A DNA stretch of 5,276 nucleotides from Candidatus Njordarchaeota archaeon (GCA_029856635.1 JAHKLH010000121.1:1-5276), one strand, 5' to 3'. Positions 1-5,188 are shown, counted from the stretch's first letter. A program made the numbers and translations. Notes: a model not told the origin generated them from the sequence alone.

Positions 1-58
1 ACATTATATTTTCTATGAAAAATCTTCTTGAATAATTTGATACTATATCTGCTTTAGG

Positions 59-589
59 GTGCCTATTTTGTCTGTCGGACGTTTTCAAGTTATGGCTGTG
101 CTTCAAGCTGCTCGAGCCTATATTCTCGGATTACCATTAGATTTAGCAAAAAGTTGGGGACTCAATCGTGCAATCTTTTACGCGGCAGCGAAGAAAGGCT
201 ATTTCAGAGGAAGAAAAGCAGTAACACGAATTTCTCGTCGTAGAGTTTCAAGGGAGGAATTGAAAAGAGAACCTATAAAGAAGGAAGAGAACATGTTTTT
301 CCTCGGAGATGAGGGTGCGTACGTTACTGAAATTGGTGGTAAAACGTATTTTATTATTGGAAATAAACCACAAACAGAGGAAGATTTTAGGAGACAAATT
401 GAATCAAGATTTTCGCCAATATTTGACGAAATTTGGAAGGAAGCAGTAGAATATGTGAGTCAATTTAGTAAAGAAGTATTATTATCTCAGAGGCAGTTCT
501 ATGAGAAAGTTTACAAGCCGGTTCGTGATCTGCTTGCGAGAAAATGGTCTGAGAAAGTTAGAGAAGCAAGAGAACACATGGTTAAATAG
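59..589 (+). CDS. Small basic protein of unknown function
   Basis: I do not recognise a characterised family. The 176-residue reading begins at GTG 59. An in-frame ATG at 92 would give 165 residues starting MAVLQAARAY, and a TTG at 68 lies 6 bases after GGTG. None of the starts has a convincing ribosome binding site, so the start is uncertain. Visible parts, numbered from GTG 59: a hydrophobic helical stretch with a GLNRAIFYAAAKKG segment (about 12-47), a very basic stretch (about 45-75, with RISRRRVSR), a probable beta hairpin ending in GGKTYFIIGN (about 79-102), and a long charged helical C-terminus (about 107-176). The helix-then-basic N-terminus could contact nucleic acid, but that is inference. 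There is no signal peptide or metal-binding Cys/His cluster. It uses CGT/CGA arginine codons more than its neighbours. It ends 27 bases from the convergent pstS-like gene and is the only gene here with no neighbour on its own strand that could share an operon. Confidence 0.75.
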   Translation: MPILSVGRFQVMAVLQAARAYILGLPLDLAKSWGLNRAIFYAAAKKGYFRGRKAVTRISRRRVSREELKREPIKKEENMFFLGDEGAYVTEIGGKTYFIIGNKPQTEEDFRRQIESRFSPIFDEIWKEAVEYVSQFSKEVLLSQRQFYEKVYKPVRDLLARKWSEKVREAREHMVK

Positions 590-606
590 ATTGGTATTAC
601 TTAATG

Positions 607-611
607 TTTTT
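607..611 (+). terminator. Possible T-tract terminator after the first gene
   Basis: A run of five T lies 18 bases after the stop codon at 587-589, inside the 27-base gap before the convergent gene's stop. Archaeal RNA polymerase can terminate on short T-runs without a hairpin. No hairpin is visible, so the call is weak. Confidence 0.25.
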
Positions 612-616
612 GAAGT

Positions 617-1618
617 TTATTTCATAAGTTCTAGAATTATTTCCAATGATATTTCTTGAACGGTCGTATTGCTTATGTCTGCATAACCTACGTCTTTAAC
701 GTATACTTGAGCATCTGTTAAAACCCATAATAAAAATTTGAGTACATGTGTTTTTCCTTTAGTATATTCGATATTAATGATATAATATAACATTCTTGCT
801 ATTGGGTAAGCGCCACTTATGTTTCGATTTATTATGGACTCGCCAACGTCTGTTACGTTATAACATGCACGTTTCACTGTGTCAATTGTGGGAAAAACAA
901 ATTCTCCTGTTGAAGGATTCTGTACCGCGGCAACAAGAAATTCATCTGTTACATATGCTAAACCAACATAACCTATGCCATTTGGATCGTTTTTCACGTG
1001 ACTTGCAATTCCATAGTTTCCTTCAACGCGTATGAACCAGTTTGGCCAATTAATTACTTCACCATGACCATATGGCCAATCACTTGATGAGCTAAGCCAA
1101 AGTGTGAGCATTTCTGTTGTTCCGCTTGCTTCCGCCCTAACATAGACATGAATATCTCCTGTTGCATCTATAGTAACATTAAATAACTCTTCGAGTTCCT
1201 CCCAAGTTCTTACTTTTCCGCTGAATATTGCAACAGCCATGTCTAAAGTTAACTTGAATGTTTTATTGACCTTTTTATTTAAAACTATTGCTACACCATC
1301 AAGAGCTATAGGGATTTCCTTAAGCATGGGATATCTTTCTTTTTGTTCTGGTGTCATTGGATGACTAGATGCACCTATATCAATAATCCCTCGAGCTGCC
1401 GCATCTATTCCATAGCCACTTCCACCAGCAGTTACTTCAACGCTTACATTAGGATATATTTGCATGTAAATTTCTGCCCATTTGAGTGATAACGGATAAA
1501 CTGTAGTGGATCCAGCGATTCTTATTGATATTCTTTTTGGAAACATAATACCAACAATAGTCCATGTTAAAACTACGAATAACATTATTGCATACAATAC
1601 TATCAGAGTTTTTTTCAC
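617..1618 (-). CDS. pstS: PstS-like phosphate-binding protein of an ABC transporter
   Basis: This is an extracytoplasmic phosphate-binding protein that would deliver phosphate to a PstCAB permease. The 333 residues match PstS in size and motif order: GSTTVYPL (36-43), GGSGYGIDAAARGIIDIGASS spread over about 65-85, DGVAIVLNK (107-115), IFSGKVRTWEEL (131-142) and an SGTTE ligand loop (165-169, in RAEASGTTE). The N-terminus has two lysines and then a hydrophobic segment (about 4-26) with no cysteine lipobox, so it is probably a membrane-anchored binding protein facing outward. Six N-X-S/T sequons (N57, N118, N147, N254, N266, N317) fit archaeal surface glycosylation. The start codon is GTG (1616-1618), preceded by a weak GGGGA and a TATA-like element. 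No pstC, pstA, pstB or phoU is in the window, so the permease must be elsewhere if it exists. A related anion (molybdate, tungstate, sulfate) is less likely given the motifs. Confidence 0.93.
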   Translation of the reverse strand: MKKTLIVLYAIMLFVVLTWTIVGIMFPKRISIRIAGSTTVYPLSLKWAEIYMQIYPNVSVEVTAGGSGYGIDAAARGIIDIGASSHPMTPEQKERYPMLKEIPIALDGVAIVLNKKVNKTFKLTLDMAVAIFSGKVRTWEELEELFNVTIDATGDIHVYVRAEASGTTEMLTLWLSSSSDWPYGHGEVINWPNWFIRVEGNYGIASHVKNDPNGIGYVGLAYVTDEFLVAAVQNPSTGEFVFPTIDTVKRACYNVTDVGESIINRNISGAYPIARMLYYIINIEYTKGKTHVLKFLLWVLTDAQVYVKDVGYADISNTTVQEISLEIILELMK

Positions 1619-1642
1619 GCTTTAATCCCCAGCTCTCTAAAA

Positions 1643-1652
1643 CTAAATATAC
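1643..1652 (-). promoter_or_regulatory. TATA box of the pstS-like gene
   Basis: Read on the minus strand this is GTATATTTAG, close to the archaeal TATA consensus. Its centre is about 29 bases upstream of the GTG start at 1618, so the transcript would have only a few untranslated bases. A 5-bp inverted repeat with a 5-base spacer (CATTA at 1665-1669, TAATG at 1675-1679) lies just upstream of it and could be a regulator site, though so short a repeat in AT-rich DNA may be chance. Confidence 0.5.
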
Positions 1653-1758
1653 ATCATAATTCCACATTAAAACATAATGAAGATTTGCATAACTTAAATG
1701 ATTAATTCATTATCAAAAGATAAAATTCGATCACAGTAATCCTTAATGGGATACAAAT

Positions 1759-1775
1759 ATTATAATTTTATAATT
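1759..1775 (+). promoter_or_regulatory. Probable TATA region of the vapBC operon
   Basis: This AT-only stretch (ATTATAATTTTATAATT) sits about 33-49 bases before the ATG at 1808. A TATA box here would place the transcription start near 1790, giving a short leader that contains the GGAG ribosome binding site at 1798-1801. The exact TATA position cannot be fixed because the 8-bp repeat offers several equivalent candidates. Confidence 0.45.
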
Positions 1776-1792
1776 CCATAATGCTATAATTA
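1761..1792 (+). repeat. Tandem array of four 8-bp units in the vapBC promoter
   Basis: Four adjacent 8-bp units run without gaps: TATAATTT, TATAATTC, CATAATGC and TATAATTA, starting at 1761, 1769, 1777 and 1785. The core ATAAT is unchanged in all four. The array ends 15 bases before the antitoxin ATG and covers the place where the TATA box and transcription start should be. It may be the operator bound by the ribbon-helix-helix antitoxin, since such proteins bind repeated short sites and usually repress their own operon. The alternative is low-complexity promoter DNA. Confidence 0.6.
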
Positions 1793-1807
1793 TTCTTGGA
1801 GATATCG

Positions 1808-2044
1808 ATGCTTGAGAAAACAACAATAACAATTTCCTTGCAAACAAAGAAGATTCTTGAGAAAGAAAAAAAGGAAATGACATGGGATGCTTTCTTGCGT
1901 GAACTTCTTAAAAAAGCAAAGATGCTTGATAAACTCTTAGCTGCAATGGAACTAAACCGCATGTTTACTGAGGAAGATGCAATAAAAATGGAGAAAATAC
2001 TTGAAGAGGTGAAATTGAAGTGGAGGAGGAAAATGAATTTGTAA
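1808..2044 (+). CDS. vapB: VapB-type antitoxin, ribbon-helix-helix
   Basis: This is the antitoxin of a type II toxin-antitoxin pair. It should bind and inhibit the PIN-domain toxin encoded next to it and repress the shared promoter. The 78-residue product starts at ATG 1808, chosen because GGAG lies six bases upstream (1798-1801). A TTG at 1796 in the same frame overlaps that site and is unlikely. Residues about 4-11 (KTTITISL) form the DNA-contacting strand of a ribbon-helix-helix fold, 12-22 the first helix and 24-36 (MTWDAFLRELL in this part) the second. The charged C-terminal half (about 40-75) would be the toxin-wrapping helices. The length is typical of VapB. The last 25 bases overlap the toxin gene in a different frame, so the two are surely cotranscribed and probably translationally coupled. 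Confidence 0.85.
   Translation: MLEKTTITISLQTKKILEKEKKEMTWDAFLRELLKKAKMLDKLLAAMELNRMFTEEDAIKMEKILEEVKLKWRRKMNL
2006..2012 (+). promoter_or_regulatory. Strong Shine-Dalgarno site for the toxin gene
   Basis: GAGGTGA matches the complement of the archaeal 16S rRNA 3' end. It is separated by 7 bases from the GTG at 2020 and lies inside the antitoxin coding sequence. It decides the toxin start: no other start in that frame has a comparable site. Confidence 0.75.
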
Positions 2045-2439
2045 TTGACACGAATGTCATAATTTTTCTTAGAAAAAGAAGAATTCTTGATAAACTTCCC
2101 CTTTTCTACACTATGTATATAACATGGGTGTCTTTGTATGAATTCTTGAGGGGATTAAAGGCCATAGGAAAATCTGACGAAGAAATAAGAAGAATGAAGA
2201 AGAAACTTGAGAGGATATTCAGTGTGCTTTGGCCATCAAACCGTACGGTTGAAATTCTCTGTAGTGTATGGAATACGCTAAGGTTACGTGGAATTAGAAT
2301 TGATGATAGAGATCTATTCATTGGAGTTTTGTGTATTGAGCATAATCTTCCACTTTGGACATTCAATGAATCAGACTTTAAACCTCTTGAGGAATTTGGG
2401 TTGAAGTTAATCCATCCAAAAATTCCAGACACGCTGTAA
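2020..2439 (+). CDS. vapC: VapC-type PIN-domain ribonuclease toxin
   Basis: This is the toxin of the pair, a magnesium-dependent RNA endonuclease that in studied VapCs cuts tRNA or rRNA; its own target cannot be told from sequence. The 139 residues carry the PIN acidic set in order: D10 in VIDTNV, E41 in LYEFLRG, D98 in DDRDLFIG (D95 and D96 also available) and the TFNESDF motif with N116 and D119. The catalytic set therefore looks complete and the length is normal for VapC. The start is GTG, with the strong GAGGTGA site upstream. It overlaps the antitoxin gene by 25 bases. Two close lysine/arginine-rich helices (about 54-65) may contact RNA. It is cytoplasmic, with no membrane segment. A non-toxin PIN nuclease is possible, but the RHH partner makes VapC the best call. 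Confidence 0.88.
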   Translation: MEEENEFVIDTNVIIFLRKRRILDKLPLFYTMYITWVSLYEFLRGLKAIGKSDEEIRRMKKKLERIFSVLWPSNRTVEILCSVWNTLRLRGIRIDDRDLFIGVLCIEHNLPLWTFNESDFKPLEEFGLKLIHPKIPDTL

Positions 2440-2466
2440 TGATTCTTTCATCATATTGATGTTTTT
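2439..2466 (+). terminator. Possible terminator after vapBC
   Basis: A short inverted repeat, ATGAT (2439-2443) and ATCAT (2450-2454) with a 6-base loop, begins at the last base of the toxin stop codon and is followed by TTTTT at 2462-2466. The stem is weak and A/T rich, but the T-run alone could suffice in archaea. Confidence 0.3.
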
Positions 2467-2522
2467 AACTCATAGGAACTCTCTTGGTTTAGTTTATATT
2501 GAAATTAATACTCTTTAGTCAT

Positions 2523-2535
2523 ATTCAAATTGAAT
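2523..2535. repeat. 13-bp palindrome ATTCAA-A-TTGAAT
   Basis: Perfect six-base arms surround a central A in the middle of the 217-base gap between vapC and the HD-domain gene. The half-site TTGAA recurs at 2499, 2602 and 2624 in the same gap, so it may belong to a set of regulator sites for the downstream gene. AT-rich DNA makes chance possible. Apart from this, the terminator-like element and the promoter described here, I see no gene or RNA in 2440-2656. Confidence 0.4.
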
Positions 2536-2598
2536 GTAGGAAGATCATTAATTTTACACTAATTTCTACTTTGTTAGTAATTATGCTTTTAGATTTTT

Positions 2599-2633
2599 GA
2601 TTTGAATTTATATTTATTATGATTTGAAATTAT
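2599..2633 (+). repeat. Pair of 13-bp direct repeats around the HD-gene TATA box
   Basis: GATTTGAATTTAT (2599-2611) and GATTTGAAATTAT (2621-2633) match at 12 of 13 positions and start 22 bases apart, about two turns of the helix. They bracket the likely TATA box and reach toward the expected transcription start, an arrangement suited to a repressor binding one face of the DNA. Confidence 0.5.
2607..2616 (+). promoter_or_regulatory. TATA box of the HD-domain gene
   Basis: TTTATATTTA is nearly the archaeal consensus. Its centre is about 46 bases before the ATG at 2657, giving a leader of about 20 bases. That leader contains a run of eight T (2636-2643) and AGGGA (2647-2651), the probable ribosome binding site. 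Confidence 0.55.
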
Positions 2634-2656
2634 GATTTTTTTTAACAGGGAAGATA

Positions 2657-3343
2657 ATGAGAGATTTTATTATTAAACGTCTCCAAAATTCAATTATCAA
2701 ATTGGAGAGAGTTGGTGTTAAATTACGAAAAATTGAGAAAGATATTATTATGCAAGCGGGTTTATTGTTATCTGAAGCATTGAGGGAGATTTCTTATCCT
2801 AATATACCGGGTCATGAGCTTGAACACAGTTTTAGAGTATTTGAGCTTGCTATCTACATATGGTGGCACGAGAGAAAAGGTGACTTTAGAAAAATCGTAT
2901 TTTCCGCTTTATTTCATGATATAATGCGAGGCAAGGAAAATCATGCTTTTTATTCAGCAAAATTTACTAGGGAATTTCTTAAAAACAAAAACTTTGATGA
3001 TATAGCCGACGACGTTGCGAGAATTATTAATGAACACAGTTATTCAGCAAAATTGAAACCATCATCCTTTGAATCAGCAATACTCCAGGATGTGGATAGG
3101 TTAGATGCGTTGGGAGCAATAGGTATTGCAAGAGTTTTTGCTTATGGTGGGCATCTGAAAAGACAACTTTATAATCCTGAGGATCCAACTAAAGGGGAAA
3201 GTTTGGGGCATTTCTTTGAAAAAATTCTGAAATTGCCCAAATTAATGAATACAGAGACTGGAAAGAAGTTAGCCTTAAAACGTGTTAAGGTAATTCTGGA
3301 ATTCATTAGGCAATTCTTCAGAGAACTCAATTTACTTGAATAA
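2657..3343 (+). CDS. HD-domain metal-dependent phosphohydrolase (YedJ/COG1418-like)
   Basis: This is a cytoplasmic HD-superfamily phosphohydrolase, predicted to cleave a phosphate ester or phosphodiester, with unknown substrate. The 228 residues show the metal-binding set: HELEHSFRV with H53 and H57, the HD pair H87-D88 in LFHDIMRG, H96, H127 in NEHSYS, and the DVDRLDALGAIGIARVF block (D145, D147, D150), which is typical of the YedJ branch. The C-terminal GHFFEKILKL and NTETGKKLA segments also fit that branch. The first 35 or so residues, an amphipathic lysine-rich helix, look like an addition before the core. The start at ATG 2657 is supported by AGGGA five bases upstream and a TATA box. An internal ATG at residue 32 is a less likely start. 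It is monocistronic, and its stop is 27 bases from that of the convergent RCK gene. Known members act on nucleotides or are uncharacterised, so I give no symbol. Confidence 0.88.
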   Translation: MRDFIIKRLQNSIIKLERVGVKLRKIEKDIIMQAGLLLSEALREISYPNIPGHELEHSFRVFELAIYIWWHERKGDFRKIVFSALFHDIMRGKENHAFYSAKFTREFLKNKNFDDIADDVARIINEHSYSAKLKPSSFESAILQDVDRLDALGAIGIARVFAYGGHLKRQLYNPEDPTKGESLGHFFEKILKLPKLMNTETGKKLALKRVKVILEFIRQFFRELNLLE

Positions 3344-3345
3344 TA

Positions 3346-3375
3346 CTTAGATAAGGATTTCTCTCAAAACCTAAG
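3346..3375. terminator. Weak inverted repeat between convergent stops
   Basis: CTTAG (3346-3350) and CTAAG (3371-3375) are complementary. An inner imperfect pair (AAGGATTT and AAAACCT) lies between them, in the 27-base gap between the HD gene and the RCK gene. It could serve as a two-way terminator, but the stem is short and has a mismatch and no strong T-run. Confidence 0.2.
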
Positions 3376-4297
3376 ATATCAAGAATTTCTTCATAAAATT
3401 TGAGAGGGATTCTATATCTCCAACTACAACGATCTTATCCCCATGCTTAAGTGTTGTCTCAGATTTTGGCTTAATCCATTCCCCATTTCGTTTTAATGCG
3501 ACAATTTCAATTCCTAGTTTCTCAAGATTATCTATCTTTACTCCAGCCAATTTTTTGTTTACATTAAAAGTTATTAAACGTTCTTCTGGTGCGACATTAA
3601 AGCATGCACCGAAAACGAAAAATCTGTATGCAGTATCTGTAGTACTAATTACCTCATCTATGTAAGGACTTTTCCTTAGTACTTCCGCGAGCGAATCATC
3701 AAATATTCGGACAACTGTTCGTATTTTTGGATTTAACTTTTTCGCTTTTTGTGCTATAATAGGATTTATCATATCATTGTTTATTGCAATAATTATTGCA
3801 CAAGCGTTTTTAATATTAGCTTTTTCCAAAGTCTCCGCAACCATGGCATCTCCAAAGACGATAGGAAATCCTTTCTTCAGTAGTGTAATCACAACCTCAT
3901 TTTCTATCTTATCTTCAGGACGAACAATCAAAACGAAAGGAATCTTCATTTTTATCAAGAAATTAACAATTCTTTTTCCCAAATGACCACATCCAACAAC
4001 AACTATGTGATTTTGCATGCACTTAGCTTTTGCCTCTGCTTTGTTTTCTTCAGAAAAAGTAATCATTTCAACAAAAGCCATTAATGGAGACAGTTCTAAG
4101 AGCATAATAACTACTTGAACTATGGCTTCAATCATATTGCGTGGTACATAATTTAGAGTGAGTAAAAGAGCAATATTTTCTGCTGTTAAGTCTATACCCG
4201 AAAGAAAGATGAGGAGAAATACTATTAATAGAAAAATAATGAAAAGCTTTAATGAATTTTTGATAAGTAAAAAGAAATACTTTACTCGCATAATCAT
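3371..4297 (-). CDS. Membrane-anchored RCK (TrkA-N/TrkA-C) protein, pore filter absent
   Basis: This protein resembles the regulatory half of a potassium channel or Trk/Ktr transporter. Numbered from the chosen ATG at 4295-4297 (308 residues): a strong transmembrane helix (about 16-34), a 20-residue link, a second hydrophobic segment (about 55-80), then an RCK_N Rossmann domain from about 97 with the nucleotide-binding GCGHLGKR (102-109), VFGDA (147-151) and IIIAIN (168-173), and an RCK_C domain (about 240-305) ending HGDKIVVVGD. The TM-link-TM-RCK order is that of MthK-type channels, but the link contains no TVGYG filter and is too short for a normal pore helix plus filter, so it may be a non-conducting regulator. 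In-frame ATGs at 4351 and 4375 would overlap the divergent gene. The 4297 start is preferred because a TATA-like palindrome lies 26.5 bases upstream, which fits a leaderless mRNA. An ATG two codons later (4291) is also possible. It is not the soluble TrkA, because it carries membrane helices. Confidence 0.85.
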   Translation of the reverse strand: MIMRVKYFFLLIKNSLKLFIIFLLIVFLLIFLSGIDLTAENIALLLTLNYVPRNMIEAIVQVVIMLLELSPLMAFVEMITFSEENKAEAKAKCMQNHIVVVGCGHLGKRIVNFLIKMKIPFVLIVRPEDKIENEVVITLLKKGFPIVFGDAMVAETLEKANIKNACAIIIAINNDMINPIIAQKAKKLNPKIRTVVRIFDDSLAEVLRKSPYIDEVISTTDTAYRFFVFGACFNVAPEERLITFNVNKKLAGVKIDNLEKLGIEIVALKRNGEWIKPKSETTLKHGDKIVVVGDIESLSNFMKKFLIS

Positions 4298-4316
4298 TCT
4301 TTTTCCCAAAGCAATA

Positions 4317-4330
4317 AAAAGTATACTTTT
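4317..4330. promoter_or_regulatory. Symmetric palindrome, likely shared TATA box of two divergent genes
   Basis: AAAAGTATACTTTT is a perfect 14-bp palindrome in the 52-base gap between the RCK gene and the phosphoesterase gene. Its centre (4323.5) is 26.5 bases from the first base of both start codons, at 4297 (minus) and 4350 (plus). Archaeal TATA centres sit about 26-27 bases before the transcription start, so leaderless transcripts would begin at each ATG. It could also be a dimeric regulator's operator. Further A/T sequence on both sides (4313-4316, 4331-4335) could widen the TATA element. Confidence 0.6.
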
Positions 4331-4349
4331 AAATACATTCTTGAGAAGC

Positions 4350-5165
4350 ATGAAATTGTTAATTATTGGAGACATACATTATCCACGGGAGCCAGGGATA
4401 TTCATTAAACTACTTAACTTGATTGAAGAAACATCACCAGATATTTTAGCTATATGTGGTGACATCATAAATTTTGCAAACAAGCATTGGCTTAGAAAAT
4501 TTTTCAGGAAAATTCATAGAAGGAAAAAGAATTTAAAAGTAGTCGCGGTGATGGGAAATCATGATTTCTGGTTAAGCAAAAGTGCAATGAGAAGAGGCAT
4601 GACTTCTTGGGATCTAGTTGATGTATACTCAGAAACCTTTGAAGAATTCGGCGATTTTCTACTTTGGGATAGTCCCTTTATGGAAGAAGTAGAAATCGTT
4701 GGTGTTCCGGGATGGTATGATTATAGTTTTGCTCCTTGGCATCTTGGTTTTAAGAAAAAAGATTTTGATAGGGGAGTTATTGATAATTGGATATGGAATG
4801 ATGTTGTCTATACAAAATTTAACATGTCAAATGAGGAAGTTCTAAAAGAAAACCTAAAGCATCTTGAAAAACAACTGACTTTAGCTCACTCAAACAAAGT
4901 AATTGTGCTTCTTCACTTTGTTCCACTAAGAGACTTCGTTAGATTTACAAATGATAGATTTAAAGACTTTTGGACAGCTTACTATGGTAGCGACAAACTA
5001 GCAGTTCCTATAATTCAAAGCAATAAAGTGAAATACGTTTTCTTTGGACATATTTCTATAAAGCATCTTTTATCAAAAAGAGTTTTTAAAAATGGAATAT
5101 TGTTTGAAAGTGTTGATATTTCGGATGACATAAGTAATCATGTTATTTTGGATATTCCTGCGTAA
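4350..5165 (+). CDS. Calcineurin-like metallophosphoesterase
   Basis: This is a two-metal phosphoesterase of the calcineurin-like superfamily with unknown substrate (nucleotide, protein or nucleic acid phosphoesters are all possible). The 271 residues carry the motifs in order: GDIH (D8, H10), GDII (D38), GNHD (N70, H71), LLHF (H189) and GHIS (H234). The usual second histidine of the last GHxH motif is Ser236 here. A WYDYSF stretch (122-127) recalls Gram-positive accessory esterase-like members. There is no signal peptide, so it is cytoplasmic. The start at ATG 4350 puts the first motif at residue 8, as usual in the family. The open frame runs back to 4158, but that part is antisense to the RCK gene and gives no family sequence. 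The gene is divergent from the RCK gene and shares its promoter palindrome. A T-rich tract follows the stop. Confidence 0.92.
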   Translation: MKLLIIGDIHYPREPGIFIKLLNLIEETSPDILAICGDIINFANKHWLRKFFRKIHRRKKNLKVVAVMGNHDFWLSKSAMRRGMTSWDLVDVYSETFEEFGDFLLWDSPFMEEVEIVGVPGWYDYSFAPWHLGFKKKDFDRGVIDNWIWNDVVYTKFNMSNEEVLKENLKHLEKQLTLAHSNKVIVLLHFVPLRDFVRFTNDRFKDFWTAYYGSDKLAVPIIQSNKVKYVFFGHISIKHLLSKRVFKNGILFESVDISDDISNHVILDIPA

Positions 5166-5168
5166 GTC

Positions 5169-5188
5169 TTTTTTAATACTTTTCTTTC
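5169..5188 (+). terminator. T-rich terminator after the phosphoesterase gene
   Basis: TTTTTT (5169-5174) starts 4 bases after the stop codon and is followed by a second T-rich stretch, CTTTTCTTTCC. This matches the hairpin-free T-rich terminators of archaea. The remaining sequence to 5276 is AT-rich, and I see no gene in it. Confidence 0.45.

Noticed and set aside
796..1035. Open frame on the plus strand inside pstS
   Set aside because: It is antisense to the well-supported pstS gene and has no domain, start signal or plausible protein composition.
1449..1667. Open frame on the minus strand overlapping the pstS start
   Set aside because: It is out of frame with pstS, covers its N-terminal coding part and promoter, and has no recognisable motif.
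1697..1711. Inverted repeat AATGA-TTAAT-TCATT between pstS and vapB
   Set aside because: The five-base arms are in AT-rich DNA with no clear position relative to either start, so chance is likely.
1796..1807. TTG start for the antitoxin
   Set aside because: It overlaps the GGAG site that serves ATG 1808.
1768..1962. Minus-strand open frame opposite vapB
   Set aside because: It is a Ser/Phe-rich shadow of the lysine/glutamate codons of vapB.
1853..2150. Repeated ATTCTTGA words in vapB and vapC
   Set aside because: They encode Ile-Leu-Asp/Glu or Phe-Leu-Arg runs in different contexts, so they reflect codon preference and not a DNA repeat.
2106..2432. Minus-strand open frame opposite vapC
   Set aside because: It is a shadow of the PIN-domain gene, whose catalytic motifs are clear.
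3777..3986. Plus-strand open frame opposite the RCK gene
   Set aside because: It is antisense to the Rossmann domain, hydrophobic only because it mirrors those codons, and has no start signal.
4158..4349. A 64-codon N-terminal extension of the phosphoesterase frame
   Set aside because: It is antisense to the RCK gene's membrane region, and the superfamily's first motif starts at residue 8 when ATG 4350 is used.
4298..4375. A longer RCK protein starting at ATG 4375 or 4351
   Set aside because: It would run through the phosphoesterase start and the promoter palindrome. The extra residues precede the first membrane helix and show no family feature.
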